DNA from: Neobacillus fumarioli NBRC 102428
GTDB taxonomy: Bacteria > Bacillota > Bacilli > Bacillales > Cytobacillaceae
Length of the DNA: 57,327 nucleotides
Direction of reading: 5' to 3'
Assembly: GCF_001591485.1 (NCBI RefSeq)
Contig: NZ_BCUZ01000008.1
Location: 1 to 57,327 of the forward strand
Shown here: positions 1 through 10,159 of the stretch, one piece after another
How positions within the stretch are numbered: the first letter of the stretch is position 1
Layout of the letters: every line of letters starts with the position of its first letter
The notes under the pieces: model-generated
What the model was told of the DNA's origin: nothing
Databases searched by the model: none
The model's input: the letters and a program-made list of their open reading frames with translations, nothing else
Made by a program: the position numbers and the translations under genes

Positions 1-55
1 TGCGCCGATGGTAGTTGGGGCGAAAGCCCCTGTGAGAGTAGGACGCTGCCGGGCA
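1..55 (+). rRNA. rrf: 5S ribosomal RNA, 3' end (partial)
   Basis: The window opens inside a 5S rRNA gene. The recognisable 3' part is present: GCGCCGATGGTAG, the loop-E/helix IV hairpin GGGGCGAAAGCCCC, then GTGAGAGTAGGACGCTGCC. The 5' half lies outside the window. In Bacillus an rrn operon precedes ctsR, which agrees with this position. The exact 3' end is estimated from the helix that pairs with the unseen 5' end. Confidence 0.93.
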
Positions 56-56
56 C

Positions 57-88
57 AAAAAGGACAACCTATATAGGTTGTCCTTTTT
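57..88 (+). terminator. rrn operon terminator
   Basis: A perfect 13-bp inverted repeat (AAAAAGGACAACC / GGTTGTCCTTTTT) around a TATATA loop directly follows the 5S rRNA and ends in a T run. It is a standard intrinsic terminator for the rRNA transcript. Confidence 0.9.
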
Positions 89-190
89 GTGTTACAAACT
101 TACATTTTTTATTAACTCTAAAGCTGTTTTTCTCAGGAATTTAAGGTTTCTTAATCAAAAGATTTGGGAAAAATCAATAGTAATGAAACA

Positions 191-219
191 TTGCATCTTG
201 AATAAAATTTGAGTATAAT
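191..219 (+). promoter_or_regulatory. SigA promoter of the ctsR operon
   Basis: TTGCAT, 17-bp spacer, TATAAT (214-219). The predicted start point falls inside the CtsR operator just downstream, so repressor binding would block initiation. A weaker GTTTCT-N14-GGGAAA at 146-171 resembles a SigB promoter. The B. subtilis operon has a SigB promoter as well, but the match here is only partial. Confidence 0.85.
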
Positions 220-222
220 TTA

Positions 223-239
223 TGTCAAATATAGTCAAA
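223..239 (+). promoter_or_regulatory. CtsR operator (heptad direct repeat)
   Basis: TGTCAAA-TAT-AGTCAAA matches the known CtsR box (RGTCAAA-NAN-RGTCAAA) at all but the first base. It lies immediately after the -10 element and upstream of the ctsR Shine-Dalgarno, so the operon is expected to be autorepressed and induced by heat or protein stress. Confidence 0.92.
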
Positions 240-263
240 GTCAGATGGTGAGGGGGTGGGAAG

Positions 264-725
264 ATGAGAAACATCTCCGATATTATTGAAAATTATTTAA
301 AGCAAGTGCTAGAAATGAGCGACGAAGATTTAGTAGAGATAAAACGGAGTGAAGTTGCTGATAAATTTCAATGCGTTCCTTCACAAATCAATTATGTAAT
401 TAACACCCGTTTTACGATTGAAAGAGGGTATATTGTAGAAAGTAAACGGGGAGGTGGCGGATATATTCGGATCATTAAGGTAAAGTCCCAAGATTACGCC
501 CAATTAATTGACCATTTGCTTTCCCTTATCAATAACCGAATTAGTCAAACAAATGCAGAAGATGTCATTACCCGCCTCGTAAAGGAGGAGGTAATTACCA
601 ACCGGGAAGCGAAAATAATGTTAAGTGTGATTGATCGATCTGTTTTATATATTGATCTCCCGTACCGGGATGAATTAAGGGCGAGAATGTTAAAAGCAAT
701 GTTAACGTCGTTAAAATATAAATAA
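264..725 (+). CDS. ctsR: CtsR, transcriptional repressor of class III stress genes
   Basis: 153 residues, the usual family length. CtsR is a dimeric winged-helix repressor of clp and related heat-shock genes. The N-terminal helix-turn-helix covers about residues 25-60 and is followed by the glycine-rich wing RGGGG (62-66). This wing acts as the thermosensor in Bacillus, and its Arg62 is a known phosphorylation target of McsB. The C-terminal part (about 85-150) is the dimerisation domain. The start follows a GAGGGGGTGG ribosome site. First gene of the ctsR-mcsA-mcsB-clpC operon, behind its own operator. Confidence 0.97.
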   Translation: MRNISDIIENYLKQVLEMSDEDLVEIKRSEVADKFQCVPSQINYVINTRFTIERGYIVESKRGGGGYIRIIKVKSQDYAQLIDHLLSLINNRISQTNAEDVITRLVKEEVITNREAKIMLSVIDRSVLYIDLPYRDELRARMLKAMLTSLKYK

Positions 726-752
726 TTCTCGCTGCCGGAGAGGTGAAGAAAG

Positions 753-1301
753 ATGATTTGCCAAGAATGCAATCAAAGGCCTGCCGCACTTCATTTTACA
801 AAAATTATCAATGGAGAGAAAACTGAATTTCATCTGTGTGAAAAGTGTGCTCAGGAGCATGGAGAAATGTTTATTTTTGGTGGTGATTCAGGTTTTACGA
901 TTAATAATTTGCTAGCCGGTTTATTTAGTATTGATCAGTCTTTGCAAAAGCCTGCGCAAAGTCCATTTAGACAAGAGGATATTCTGCAATGTGGTCACTG
1001 TTCCATGACATTTCCCCAATTTTTAAAGGTTGGACGTTTTGGATGTGCACATTGTTATGAAACGTTTAAAGATCAGTTAGTACCCGTATTAAAAAGACTG
1101 CACAGCGGCAATTGGACACATACAGGCAAGATTCCTGAGAGAATAGGTGGAGAAATCCACCTTAAGAAACAAATTGAAATATTAAAAAATCAATTACAAG
1201 AGTGTATTTCTCACGAAGAGTTTGAAAAAGCAGCAAAGATTCGGGATGAAATTCGTATCCTTGAGAAGAAAATTGCCGCAAGCCAAGAAGGAGGGGAATA
1301 A
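753..1301 (+). CDS. mcsA: McsA, zinc-binding activator of McsB
   Basis: 182 residues. Four CxxC pairs (C3/C6, C29/C32, C80/C83, C98/C101) form the zinc-binding regions that are known to sense thiol and metal stress. A C-terminal UVR motif (about 141-176) resembles the one in ClpC and probably contacts partner proteins. McsA activates the arginine kinase McsB and assists CtsR removal and ClpC targeting. It lies 27 bp after ctsR with ribosome site GGAGAGGTGA. Confidence 0.96.
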   Translation: MICQECNQRPAALHFTKIINGEKTEFHLCEKCAQEHGEMFIFGGDSGFTINNLLAGLFSIDQSLQKPAQSPFRQEDILQCGHCSMTFPQFLKVGRFGCAHCYETFKDQLVPVLKRLHSGNWTHTGKIPERIGGEIHLKKQIEILKNQLQECISHEEFEKAAKIRDEIRILEKKIAASQEGGE

Positions 1302-1302
1302 A

Positions 1303-2370
1303 TTGTCGCTCGAACATTTTCTTAGTCAAGCGGTAAGCTCCTGGATGAGTGAAGAAGGACCAGATTCAGACATAGTCCTCAGCACAAGAATCCGATTGGC
1401 CCGAAACTTTAATAAATATAAACTCCCAACACTTTTTTCTTATGAAGAGGCAAAAAAAGTTATTTATGAGATTGAAGGAGTTTTAAAGCAATCCGACTTT
1501 CGTAAATTCGGACTAATGGAATTGCTGCGAATTGACGAAATGCAGCCACTTCAAAAGCGAGTTCTTGTAGAAAAGCATTTAATAAGTCCTCATTTAGCAG
1601 AAGATTCACCATATGGCGCTGTATTATTAACCGAAAATGAAGAAGTTAGTATTATGATTAATGAAGAAGATCATCTTCGAATACAATGCTTATTCCCAGG
1701 ACTGCAATTGGCTGAAGCTTTAAATACAGCTAACGAGGTGGATGATTGGCTTGAGAATCATATTGAATATGCTTTTGATGAAAAATATGGCTATTTGACA
1801 AGCTGTCCCACCAATGTTGGTACAGGAATCCGTGCTTCCGTTATGATGCATTTGCCAGGATTAATTCTGACACAGCAAATGAACCGCATCATTCCCGCAA
1901 TTAACCAATTGGGGCTTGTAGTTAGAGGGATATATGGTGAAGGAAGTGAAGCTCTAGGCAACATTTTCCAAATTTCAAATCAAATTACGCTTGGGAAATC
2001 GGAAGAAGATATTTGCCGGGACTTGATGGGGGTTGTCAGTCAATTAATTTCGCAGGAAAGATCAGCACGTGAAGCATTACGAAAAACCTCAAACATACAA
2101 TTAGAAGATAGGGTATTCAGGTCATTGGGGGTTTTAGAAAATTGCCGAATTATTGAATCAAAAGAGGCAGCCCAGTGTTTATCTGATGTTCGACTAGGAA
2201 TTGATATGGGCTATATTCAAAATATGTCCAGAACCATACTTAATGAATTAATGATCTTAACACAGCCAGGTTTTCTTCAGCAATATGCCGGCGGCCCATT
2301 AAGGCCGTTTGAAAGGGATATCAGACGTGCATCGTTAATTCGTGAACGAATTAAATTGGAATCTCAATAA
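1303..2370 (+). CDS. mcsB: McsB, protein arginine kinase
   Basis: I place the start at TTG 1303, one base after the mcsA stop and 6 nt after GGAGGGG. The resulting N terminus [15 protein letters not shown] matches the B. subtilis form, whereas an upstream in-frame ATG at 1222 lies inside mcsA. 355 residues, phosphagen (guanido) kinase fold: RIRLARN near residue 26, NEEDH loop at 120-124, catalytic-loop Cys168 in SCPTNVGTG. It phosphorylates arginines on CtsR and on damaged proteins, marking them for ClpC-ClpP degradation. Confidence 0.96.
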   Translation: MSLEHFLSQAVSSWMSEEGPDSDIVLSTRIRLARNFNKYKLPTLFSYEEAKKVIYEIEGVLKQSDFRKFGLMELLRIDEMQPLQKRVLVEKHLISPHLAEDSPYGAVLLTENEEVSIMINEEDHLRIQCLFPGLQLAEALNTANEVDDWLENHIEYAFDEKYGYLTSCPTNVGTGIRASVMMHLPGLILTQQMNRIIPAINQLGLVVRGIYGEGSEALGNIFQISNQITLGKSEEDICRDLMGVVSQLISQERSAREALRKTSNIQLEDRVFRSLGVLENCRIIESKEAAQCLSDVRLGIDMGYIQNMSRTILNELMILTQPGFLQQYAGGPLRPFERDIRRASLIRERIKLESQ

Positions 2371-2390
2371 TAGGTGAGGAGGAAGAAAAC

Positions 2391-4835
2391 ATGATGTTTG
2401 GCCGTTTTACGGAAAGAGCACAAAAAGTTCTTGCATTGGCACAGGAGGAGGCAATCCGCCTAGGACACAATAATATTGGGACAGAGCATATTTTATTAGG
2501 ATTAGTTCGTGAGGGTGAAGGCATTGCAGCAAAAGCGCTTTATGGTCTTGGATTAGGATCTGATAAAATCCAAAAAGAAGTGGAAAATCTAATCGGCAAA
2601 GGGACAGAAACTCCTCAAACTATTCATTATACTCCGAGAGCCAAGAAGGTCATAGAACTTTCCATGGATGAAGCGCGCAAATTAGGGCATTCTTACGTAG
2701 GCACAGAGCATATCCTGCTTGGATTAATTCGTGAGGGTGAAGGTGTTGCAGCTCGTGTTTTGAATAATCTTGGAGTAAGCCTGAATAAAGCACGGCAGCA
2801 GGTCCTGCAATTGCTCGGCAGCAACGAATCTGGCAGCCATCAGGGCGGTGCATCAGTAAGTGCGAATACGCCGACACTTGACAGTCTTGCCCGAGACTTA
2901 ACAGCAATTGCCCGTGAAGGCAGTCTTGATCCGGTAATTGGACGCAGCAAAGAAATTCAGCGTGTCATCGAGGTACTCAGCCGAAGAACTAAAAATAATC
3001 CTGTTCTAATCGGTGAGCCTGGTGTAGGGAAAACAGCGATTGCTGAAGGGCTGGCTCAACAGATTGTTAATAACGAGGTACCGGAAATTCTCCGCGACAA
3101 ACGTGTGATGACCCTTGATATGGGTACAGTAGTTGCAGGCACGAAATATCGCGGTGAGTTTGAAGACCGTTTGAAGAAAGTGATGGATGAAATCCGCCAA
3201 GCAGGAAATATTATTTTATTTATAGATGAACTTCATACATTAATTGGCGCAGGCGGTGCAGAAGGTGCAATAGATGCATCCAATATTTTAAAACCATCGC
3301 TTGCCCGTGGAGAATTGCAATGTATTGGCGCAACAACACTTGATGAATACCGCAAATATATTGAAAAAGATGCGGCATTAGAACGCCGGTTCCAGCCGAT
3401 CCGCGTCGATGAACCAACCATAGAAGAATCGATTCAAATTCTAGAGGGGCTTCGTGACCGCTACGAAGCACACCATCGCGTATCCATTACGGATGAAGCG
3501 ATTGAGGCTGCGGTAAAACTGTCAGACCGCTATATTTCAGATCGGTTCCTTCCTGACAAAGCGATTGATTTAATTGATGAAGCAGGCTCTAAGGTCAGAC
3601 TGCGTTCTTATACAACGCCTCCTAATTTAAAAGAGTTAGAAATCAAACTTGAAGAAGTACGTAAGGAAAAGGATGCTGCTGTTCAAAGTCAAGAGTTTGA
3701 AAAAGCTGCATCTTTAAGGGACACGGAGCAGCGGCTTCGTGAACAATTAGAAGAAACGAAAAAATCCTGGAAAGAAAAACAAGGGAAAGAAAATAATGAG
3801 GTGACGGTTGAGGATATTGCTAATGTTGTTTCCAGTTGGACTGGAGTGCCTGTTTCCAAGCTTCAGCAAACTGAAACAGCAAGATTACTCAATTTGGAGG
3901 AAATTTTACACTCCCGTGTCATAGGACAGGAAGAAGCCGTGAAGGCTGTAGCCAAGGCAGTCCGGAGAGCTAGAGCCGGATTAAAAGATCCAAAACGTCC
4001 AATCGGCTCCTTTATCTTCCTTGGTCCAACCGGTGTCGGCAAAACTGAATTGGCAAGAGCATTAGCGGAAGCGATGTTCGGCGATGAGGATGCGATGATT
4101 CGTATTGATATGTCCGAATACATGGAAAAGCATTCGACATCTCGTCTCGTCGGTTCTCCTCCAGGATATGTGGGCTATGAGGAAGGCGGACAATTAACGG
4201 AAAAGGTTCGCAGAAAGCCGTATTCTGTTATCTTGCTGGATGAAATTGAAAAAGCTCATCCAGATGTGTTCAACATTTTACTGCAAGTGCTTGAAGACGG
4301 AAGATTAACAGATTCTAAAGGCAGAACGGTAGATTTCCGAAATACGGTTCTCATTATGACGTCAAACGTTGGAGCTCACGCTTTAAAGCGTAATAAATAT
4401 GTCGGTTTCAATATCCAGGACACTCAAGACCAGGATTATAAAGACATGAAGGGTAAGGTAATGGAAGAATTGAAGAAGGCATTCCGCCCTGAGTTTTTAA
4501 ACCGTATTGATGAAATTATTGTGTTCCATGCTTTAGAGAAAAAGCATCTTGAGGAAATTGTTACGTTGTTATCTGACCAGCTGATTAAGAGACTAAAGGA
4601 GCAACATATTTCTATTGAGTTAACATCAGCAGCAAAAAGTAAAATCTCCGAGGAAGGATATGACCCAGAATACGGTGCAAGGCCGCTTCGCCGAGCAATT
4701 CAAAAGCATATAGAAGACCGGCTTTCCGAGGAGTTGTTAAAAGGTACTTTATTATCAGGACAGCATGTCATTATTGATGTAGAAAACAATGAATTCGTTG
4801 TGAAAGCAGCAGAGAAAACTGGAGCCGCCAAATAG
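2391..4835 (+). CDS. clpC: ClpC, AAA+ unfoldase of the ClpCP protease
   Basis: 814 residues. Order of parts: two N-terminal Clp-N repeats (1-145; each carries GTEHILLGL); AAA+ domain 1 with Walker A GEPGVGKT at about 208; middle coiled-coil domain with UVR-like motif (about 415-470) that binds adaptors such as MecA and McsB; AAA+ domain 2 with GPTGVGKT at about 545; ClpP-docking VGF (residues VGFN near 677); and a C-terminal D2-small domain. Start ATG-ATG follows GAGGAGG. Last gene under the CtsR promoter before the hairpin at 4881. Confidence 0.98.
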   Translation: MMFGRFTERAQKVLALAQEEAIRLGHNNIGTEHILLGLVREGEGIAAKALYGLGLGSDKIQKEVENLIGKGTETPQTIHYTPRAKKVIELSMDEARKLGHSYVGTEHILLGLIREGEGVAARVLNNLGVSLNKARQQVLQLLGSNESGSHQGGASVSANTPTLDSLARDLTAIAREGSLDPVIGRSKEIQRVIEVLSRRTKNNPVLIGEPGVGKTAIAEGLAQQIVNNEVPEILRDKRVMTLDMGTVVAGTKYRGEFEDRLKKVMDEIRQAGNIILFIDELHTLIGAGGAEGAIDASNILKPSLARGELQCIGATTLDEYRKYIEKDAALERRFQPIRVDEPTIEESIQILEGLRDRYEAHHRVSITDEAIEAAVKLSDRYISDRFLPDKAIDLIDEAGSKVRLRSYTTPPNLKELEIKLEEVRKEKDAAVQSQEFEKAASLRDTEQRLREQLEETKKSWKEKQGKENNEVTVEDIANVVSSWTGVPVSKLQQTETARLLNLEEILHSRVIGQEEAVKAVAKAVRRARAGLKDPKRPIGSFIFLGPTGVGKTELARALAEAMFGDEDAMIRIDMSEYMEKHSTSRLVGSPPGYVGYEEGGQLTEKVRRKPYSVILLDEIEKAHPDVFNILLQVLEDGRLTDSKGRTVDFRNTVLIMTSNVGAHALKRNKYVGFNIQDTQDQDYKDMKGKVMEELKKAFRPEFLNRIDEIIVFHALEKKHLEEIVTLLSDQLIKRLKEQHISIELTSAAKSKISEEGYDPEYGARPLRRAIQKHIEDRLSEELLKGTLLSGQHVIIDVENNEFVVKAAEKTGAAK

Positions 4836-4880
4836 CAAGGTTAGGGTAAAATCACCCTAAAGATATCGTAAACAGCTTGA

Positions 4881-4924
4881 GAGAGGTACACATGAATAAA
4901 GTGAAGTCGTGTGCCTCTTTTTTC
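4881..4924 (+). terminator. Terminator after clpC
   Basis: An AGAGG-YACAC stem (about 10-11 bp with a G-U pair) closes a 13-nt loop and ends in TTTTTT. It splits the clpC unit from radA-disA, probably as a partial terminator because no strong promoter is visible before radA. The in-frame GTG 4911 inside this hairpin is not a plausible radA start. Confidence 0.75.
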
Positions 4925-4967
4925 TATTAATAGGCTTTGGGGAATTAGGCACCAAAAGGAGTATTTT

Positions 4968-6347
4968 ATGGTTAAACGGAAAACAAAGTTTGTATGCCAG
5001 GAATGTGGTTATGAATCACCGAAATGGATGGGGAAATGCCCTGGTTGTGGCACTTGGAATAAAATGGTCGAGGAAGTCGAAGTAACCGGAGGGGCCAGAA
5101 AAGGTGCTTTTGCTCATTCACAAGGCGGGGCGTTCATTTCCAAGCCTGCCCCGATCACAACCATCGAAACGGTAAACGAGCCGAGAATTCAAACCGATTT
5201 GAAGGAATTAAACCGGGTTTTAGGAGGCGGTGTGGTAAAGGGATCGCTTGTGCTGATTGGCGGTGACCCGGGAATTGGGAAATCTACGTTGCTTCTGCAG
5301 GTATCTTCTCAGCTTGCAAATAAAGGGCATCAGGTTTTATACATATCTGGCGAAGAATCATTACGACAAACAAAACTAAGGGCTGAACGGCTTAGCATTT
5401 CATCCGACAATCTACTTGTTTATGCAGAAACAAATTTAGAAGAAATAAACCGGACGATTGATGGGGTCAAACCTGCGTTCATTATCATTGACTCCATCCA
5501 GACAATGTTTCATCCGGATGTTACCTCGGCACCGGGAAGCGTTTCTCAAGTCAGAGAATGTACGGCGGAATTAATGAGAATTGGAAAAACAAAAGGAATT
5601 GCAATTTTTATCGTCGGGCATGTTACAAAGGAAGGGTCAATCGCCGGCCCAAGGCTTCTCGAGCATATGGTGGATACTGTTCTTTACTTTGAAGGAGAAA
5701 GACACCATACGTATCGAATTTTGCGTGCAGTAAAGAATCGGTTTGGTTCAACAAATGAAATGGGTATCTTTGAAATGAAGGAGTTTGGGCTAGAAGAGGT
5801 AGAGAATCCATCGGAAATTTTTCTGGAAGAACGCTCGCAGGGGGCCGCAGGATCAACCGTAGTGGCATCGATGGAGGGAACAAGACCTGTACTTGTGGAA
5901 ATCCAGGCGCTGATAGCACCTACCAGCTTTGGCAACCCAAGACGAATGGCAACAGGTATTGACTACAATCGTGTTCCGCTTTTAATGGCTGTTTTGGAAA
6001 AACGAGTCGGAATGCTGCTTGCAAATCAAGATGCGTATGTAAAGGTAGCCGGTGGTGTGAAATTAGATGAGCCTGCCATTGATTTAGCCATTGCAGTAAG
6101 CATTGCCTCGAGCTTCAGAGATCAGCCGACAAGACCGACTGACTGTGTGATTGGAGAGGTCGGTTTAACGGGGGAAGTCAGAAGAGTATCCAGAATCGAG
6201 CAGCGCGTTCAGGAAGCCGCGAAATTAGGCTTTGAACGGGTTATTCTTCCTGTAAATAATTTGGGTGGCTGGAAGGGCCCAAAAGGAGTCGAATTGATCG
6301 GAGTTTCGTCAGTCAGCGAGGCACTAAAGGCAGCCCTTGGGAGGTAG
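4968..6347 (+). CDS. radA: RadA (Sms), DNA repair ATPase / branch-migration helicase
   Basis: Start chosen at ATG 4968 (7 nt after AAAAGGAG), giving [14 protein letters not shown] and 459 residues, the family length. An upstream GTG at 4911 lies in the clpC terminator. Zinc finger C10-x2-C13...C24-x2-C27; RecA-like ATPase with Walker [10 protein letters not shown] (98-106); RadA signature KNRFG (256-260); C-terminal Lon-protease-like domain (about 280-459). It acts in recombination intermediate processing and genetic transformation. In Bacillus it interacts with DisA, encoded 3 bp downstream. Confidence 0.97.
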   Translation: MVKRKTKFVCQECGYESPKWMGKCPGCGTWNKMVEEVEVTGGARKGAFAHSQGGAFISKPAPITTIETVNEPRIQTDLKELNRVLGGGVVKGSLVLIGGDPGIGKSTLLLQVSSQLANKGHQVLYISGEESLRQTKLRAERLSISSDNLLVYAETNLEEINRTIDGVKPAFIIIDSIQTMFHPDVTSAPGSVSQVRECTAELMRIGKTKGIAIFIVGHVTKEGSIAGPRLLEHMVDTVLYFEGERHHTYRILRAVKNRFGSTNEMGIFEMKEFGLEEVENPSEIFLEERSQGAAGSTVVASMEGTRPVLVEIQALIAPTSFGNPRRMATGIDYNRVPLLMAVLEKRVGMLLANQDAYVKVAGGVKLDEPAIDLAIAVSIASSFRDQPTRPTDCVIGEVGLTGEVRRVSRIEQRVQEAAKLGFERVILPVNNLGGWKGPKGVELIGVSSVSEALKAALGR

Positions 6348-6350
6348 CAG

Positions 6351-7424
6351 ATGGATCATAAAAAGCTTGTAGAACAGTCTATCACGGATGTTTTGCCATT
6401 AGTTGCGCCAGGCACTCCGCTTCGCGAGGGGCTTGATAATGTGTTAAGGGCCAATACTGGTGGACTAATCGTCATTGGTTTTAACGAGAAAGTTCGGAAT
6501 ATTGTTGATGGAGGGTTTGAAATCAATTGTCCATTTTCCCCCAGTTATTTATATGAATTAGCGAAAATGGATGGAGCAATTATCTTAAACGATACCGCCA
6601 ATAAAATCCTAATCGCCAATGCCCAGCTTGCTCCCGATGCAGAAATTCCATCGACGGAAACAGGTATGCGGCACCGCACGGCAGAACGCACCGCAAAACA
6701 AACAAAAGCCTTAGTAATTGCCATTTCTCAAAGAAGAAATGTGATCACCTTGTACCAAGGAAATTTACGCTATGCATTAAAAGATATCGCTGTGATTTTA
6801 ACAAAGGCGAATCAAGCGATTCAAACACTGGAAAAGTATAAGGTTGTATTAGAACAAAGCATTTCAAATTTAAGTATTTTAGAATTTGAAGAATCTGTGA
6901 CGTATAATGATTTTTTACTTGTTCTGCATCGGTTTGAAATGGTACTAAAGATTAAGAATGAACTATTGACGCTGTTATATGAGCTTGGAACGGAAGGCCG
7001 GCTGATCCGCTTGCAAATGAATGAAATCTTAACGCAGCTAGAGGATGAAATGATGCTGATTATCAAGGATTATGCCTTCGACCGGGATATAAAAGCACGG
7101 GATGTACTTAGGAAGATGCAGGCGCTTACAAATAATGGAGCCATTGAGGATTTAGTATTATTGAAACTGCTGGGCTATCTTGGGTATGTTCATCTTGATG
7201 AGAATAAGAAACCAAGAGGGTATCGGATCTTAAATAAAATTCCCAGATTGCCTGCCATTATTATTGAAAACCTGATCAACAATTTCGGTACTCTTTCTAA
7301 TATCTTATTTGCTACAGAACAAGAGCTTGATGAAGTAGAAGGTATTGGAGAAGTCCGTGCAAAGAAGATAAAGGAAGGTTTTAAATTGATTAAAGAGAGG
7401 CTTTATATTGACCGCCATTTATAG
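6351..7424 (+). CDS. disA: DisA, DNA-integrity scanning diadenylate cyclase
   Basis: 357 residues. The N-terminal DAC domain carries the catalytic DGA (74-76) and RHRTAE (107-112) motifs that convert two ATP to cyclic di-AMP. A helical linker follows, and a C-terminal helix-hairpin-helix DNA-binding region (about 300-350, ...[13 protein letters not shown]). It forms an octamer that scans DNA and lowers c-di-AMP output at branched DNA. The start lies 3 bp after radA, with GGGAGG inside the radA end, so the two are translationally linked. Confidence 0.97.
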   Translation: MDHKKLVEQSITDVLPLVAPGTPLREGLDNVLRANTGGLIVIGFNEKVRNIVDGGFEINCPFSPSYLYELAKMDGAIILNDTANKILIANAQLAPDAEIPSTETGMRHRTAERTAKQTKALVIAISQRRNVITLYQGNLRYALKDIAVILTKANQAIQTLEKYKVVLEQSISNLSILEFEESVTYNDFLLVLHRFEMVLKIKNELLTLLYELGTEGRLIRLQMNEILTQLEDEMMLIIKDYAFDRDIKARDVLRKMQALTNNGAIEDLVLLKLLGYLGYVHLDENKKPRGYRILNKIPRLPAIIIENLINNFGTLSNILFATEQELDEVEGIGEVRAKKIKEGFKLIKERLYIDRHL

Positions 7425-7612
7425 ATCCTCAGCGGTTTTCAGGGATTTTTTTCAAATTATTTGACAGCGATATTTTTCCAATGCTAACCTATTGGAAGTA
7501 AGATTTTTACATCTTTGATGTATTTCAAAATAGTTACAATTTGGCAAAATAATTGTCAATTCAAGGTTTCATTTTTACGAATATGTTTATAATGAGTAGA
7601 GGAGGTGAAGGA

Positions 7613-8701
7613 ATGTTAAAACGAATTGTGCAAGTTTGCTTCCTGATTATTGGGGGAACTCTGGGGATCTTGTTATTACCCGCTTTGTTCCAAATACTGC
7701 ATATGAGTGAATTTCCACTCATTACCAATTCATATGTCACTGCTATTATAGGTGCTATCATTTTTTATCTTATTACCTTTTGGGCAGTAGATTACGTGTT
7801 TAACTTTATTAAATGGGCTGAAGATTCCTTAGTAAAAGTCCCGGTGACGGATGTGCTATTTGGGAGTGTGGGGCTCATTTTCGGTTTATTGGTTGCCTTT
7901 TTAATCGGCTTTGCGTTAAATGCCGTTAAGGTGCCGATTCTAAATGCAGTTGTTCCCATTTTACTGACATTATTATTTGGTTATCTAGGTTTCCAAGTAG
8001 GTTTTAAGAAACGGGATGAGCTATTAAGTTTGTTCAGTAAGAGCAGTAGCAAGAGGAAGAATCACGAGGAGGAAAACGAAAAGCCTGCCAGACAATCTTT
8101 AAAAATATTGGATACTAGTGTTATTATTGATGGACGTATCGCTGATATTTGCCAGACAGGCTTTCTGGAAGGCACGATCGTTATTCCGCAGTTTGTTCTG
8201 GAAGAATTACAGCATATTGCGGATTCTTCGGATGTATTAAAAAGAAACCGAGGCCGGAGAGGTTTGGATATCTTGAATCGAATTCAAAAAGAACTTGCAG
8301 TAAAAGTAGAAATTTATGAAGGCGATTTTGAGGAAATCCAAGAAGTAGATTCGAAATTGGTAAAACTGGCTAAGTTAACAAATGGAATTCTCGTGACAAA
8401 TGATTTTAATTTAAATAAGGTTTGTGAATTACAGAATGTCTTTGTATTAAACATCAATGATTTGGCCAATGCGGTAAAACCGGTGGTTCTCCCGGGAGAG
8501 GAGTTAACTGTCCATGTTATCAAGGATGGGAAAGAATATCATCAGGGTGTCGCCTATTTGGATGATGGCACTATGATTGTTGTAGAAGAAGGAAGAGAAT
8601 ACATCGGAAAAAGAATTGATGTACTTGTCACAAGTGTACTGCAGACATCTGCCGGACGGATGATTTTTGCCAAGCCTAAGTTATTAGAAAAGGCATTGTA
8701 A
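7613..8701 (+). CDS. yacL: YacL-type membrane PIN/TRAM domain protein
   Basis: Start ATG 7613, 4 nt after GAGGTGAAG (longer in-frame versions start at a TTG without a ribosome site). 362 residues: about four hydrophobic segments in residues 5-145, then a PIN nuclease-like domain starting at [10 protein letters not shown] (D167 onward, acidic residues further along in TNDFNLNK), then a TRAM domain (about 295-355). Membrane-anchored RNase or RNA-binding role is inferred from domains; the physiological substrate is not known. The 188-bp gap before it contains TTGACA at 7461, but no convincing -10. Confidence 0.93.
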   Translation: MLKRIVQVCFLIIGGTLGILLLPALFQILHMSEFPLITNSYVTAIIGAIIFYLITFWAVDYVFNFIKWAEDSLVKVPVTDVLFGSVGLIFGLLVAFLIGFALNAVKVPILNAVVPILLTLLFGYLGFQVGFKKRDELLSLFSKSSSKRKNHEEENEKPARQSLKILDTSVIIDGRIADICQTGFLEGTIVIPQFVLEELQHIADSSDVLKRNRGRRGLDILNRIQKELAVKVEIYEGDFEEIQEVDSKLVKLAKLTNGILVTNDFNLNKVCELQNVFVLNINDLANAVKPVVLPGEELTVHVIKDGKEYHQGVAYLDDGTMIVVEEGREYIGKRIDVLVTSVLQTSAGRMIFAKPKLLEKAL

Positions 8702-8740
8702 GCTAGACAAAGAGAAAAAACAATAGAGTGGGGTTTTTGT

Positions 8741-9430
8741 ATGACTTATCAGGTCATTCTACCGGCTGCCGGCCAGGGAAAAAGAATGGGGGCAGGAAAA
8801 AACAAGCTGCTTCTTGAGCTGGATGGGGTTCCTGTCCTTATTCATACATTAAAGGTGTTTGAGCGGGATGATGCATGTGAAGGAGTTATCCTAGCAATAA
8901 ACCCGCAAGATAAAGGGGAATTTCTAAGGTTATTTAAACAGTATAATATTAAGAAAGTGATCAATATAAGTTTAGGTGGGCCAGAACGGCAGTATAGTAT
9001 ATTTAATGCTTTAAAGACGGTAACAACCAATGGAATTATCCTTGTTCATGATGCAGCCCGTCCTTTTATCAAAATCGAACAAATCCATCGTTTAGTAAAA
9101 CAAGCTAACGTTTCAGGTGCTGCGGTAATTGGAGTGCCGGCAAAGGACACAATGAAAACAGTAAAAGCTGGATGGGTCGCAGCAACTGTGGATCGTTCAA
9201 GCTTGTGGGCTGTGCAAACCCCACAAGCTTTTCGTATGTCCCTGCTTTGGGAAGCATATGAGAAAGCAGAAAGGGACCAATTCCTGGGTACAGATGATGC
9301 CAGCTTAGTAGAGCGCTTAAACCATCCTATTGCAATGGTAGAAGGCGATTATGAGAATATCAAATTAACAACACCAGAAGATTTGTACATTGCGGAAGCG
9401 ATTTTAAAAAAACGACAAAAAGAAAAGTGA
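8741..9430 (+). CDS. ispD: IspD, 2-C-methyl-D-erythritol 4-phosphate cytidylyltransferase
   Basis: 229 residues, Rossmann-like nucleotidyltransferase. N-terminal CTP-binding loop LPAAGQGKRMG (7-17), then VHDAARPF near 103 and TDDASLVE near 187, all typical. It makes CDP-methylerythritol from MEP and CTP in the isoprenoid pathway; IspF, two steps later, is the next gene. The ribosome site (GAGTGGGG, 8726-8733) is somewhat distant from the ATG. Confidence 0.97.
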   Translation: MTYQVILPAAGQGKRMGAGKNKLLLELDGVPVLIHTLKVFERDDACEGVILAINPQDKGEFLRLFKQYNIKKVINISLGGPERQYSIFNALKTVTTNGIILVHDAARPFIKIEQIHRLVKQANVSGAAVIGVPAKDTMKTVKAGWVAATVDRSSLWAVQTPQAFRMSLLWEAYEKAERDQFLGTDDASLVERLNHPIAMVEGDYENIKLTTPEDLYIAEAILKKRQKEK

Positions 9431-9502
9431 AAAGTGCCTTGATCAAGGCGATAGGCTTAAGATTTGAGCCAAGGCGCTGGAAGCTAGACAAAAGGAGTTA
9501 TT
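9431..9502 (+). repeat. Palindromic ispD-ispF spacer
   Basis: The spacer has a perfect 14-bp palindrome GCCTTGATCAAGGC (9436-9449), then a short hairpin GGCTTA...TGAGCC, and ends in AGCTAGACAAA just before the ispF ribosome site. The same AGCTAGACAAA occurs after yacL at 8702-8712. It may be a dispersed intergenic element or an mRNA structure. Confidence 0.4.
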
Positions 9503-9988
9503 ATGATGTTTCGAATTGGACAGGGGTTTGATGTTCATCAATTTGCAGAAGGGCGACCGCTCATTATCGGCGGTGTAACGATACCATATGAAAAAGGGCT
9601 CGCCGGTCACTCCGATGCCGATGTATTATTGCATGCTATTTCTGATGCCTGTCTCGGCGCGATTGGAGAAGGTGATATTGGCAAACATTTTCCTGATACA
9701 GACCTTAAATTTAAAGGAGCTGACTCTGCCAAGTTAATGGAGCATGTTTGGCAGCTGGTAAAATCAAAGGGCTATGAGCTAGTCAACGCAGACTGTACCA
9801 TCATTGCCCAAAAGCCGAAAATGGCTCCCTATATTGAGCAAATGTGCACTAGGATTGCAGAATTGCTTGAGGCAGCACCTGAACAAATCAATGTGAAAGC
9901 CACAACCACAGAAAGATTAGGCTTTACCGGAAGAGGAGAGGGTATTGCTTCTCAAGCAGTTGTCTTGTTAAAAAAGGCGAATGCATAA
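9503..9988 (+). CDS. ispF: IspF, 2-C-methyl-D-erythritol 2,4-cyclodiphosphate synthase
   Basis: 161 residues (160 if the second ATG, 9506, is used; GGAG at 9494-9497 fits that one better, and B. subtilis starts with a single M). Metal ligands in GFDVH near the N terminus, the HSDADVLLH motif (about 35-43), and [16 protein letters not shown] near the C terminus. It cyclises CDP-ME-2-phosphate to MEcPP, releasing CMP. It follows ispD, as in most Bacillaceae. Confidence 0.97.
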   Translation: MMFRIGQGFDVHQFAEGRPLIIGGVTIPYEKGLAGHSDADVLLHAISDACLGAIGEGDIGKHFPDTDLKFKGADSAKLMEHVWQLVKSKGYELVNADCTIIAQKPKMAPYIEQMCTRIAELLEAAPEQINVKATTTERLGFTGRGEGIASQAVVLLKKANA

Positions 9989-10070
9989 TGATTTATCTTG
10001 CATTGTCGGGCACAAGGAGCAACTGATCGTAATGATCTGATTAGTCCATTCGTGACCCTATAGAATGGTA

Positions 10071-10101
10071 AAAGTGTACCTTCTGATAGAAGTTTCACTT
10101 T
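10071..10101 (+). other. Stem-loop upstream of gltX
   Basis: AAAGTG...CACTTT encloses a second stem CTTC-TGATA-GAAG, giving a two-part hairpin in the 171-bp gap before gltX. No T run follows, so it is not an intrinsic terminator. It lies just upstream of the gltX promoter candidate. Confidence 0.45.
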
Positions 10102-10118
10102 ATCCGAAAAAATCGTAG

Positions 10119-10127
10119 TGGTAAAAT
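10119..10127 (+). promoter_or_regulatory. Candidate extended -10 promoter of gltX
   Basis: TGG-TAAAAT is an extended -10 element. The -35 region 17 bp upstream (TTTATC) is poor. Predicted start lies about 25 nt before the gltX ribosome site GGGAGG. Confidence 0.45.
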
Positions 10128-10159
10128 GAATCAGAATGAATCATTGGGAGGCATAACTT

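Noticed and set aside
1222-1302. Upstream ATG for mcsB inside mcsA
   Set aside because: The TTG at 1303 has the ribosome site and gives the conserved N terminus.
4911-4967. Upstream GTG extension of radA
   Set aside because: It lies inside the clpC terminator and before the ribosome site; extra residues are not conserved.
7425-7452. Possible terminator after disA (ATCCT...AGGGAT and T run)
   Set aside because: Stem of only 4-5 pairs with mismatches; T run is good but the hairpin is too weak to call.
7461-7490. TTGACA with TAACCT as yacL promoter
   Set aside because: The -10 is poor and spacing 18; another TATAAT at 7588 would start transcription on top of the ribosome site. Left uncalled.
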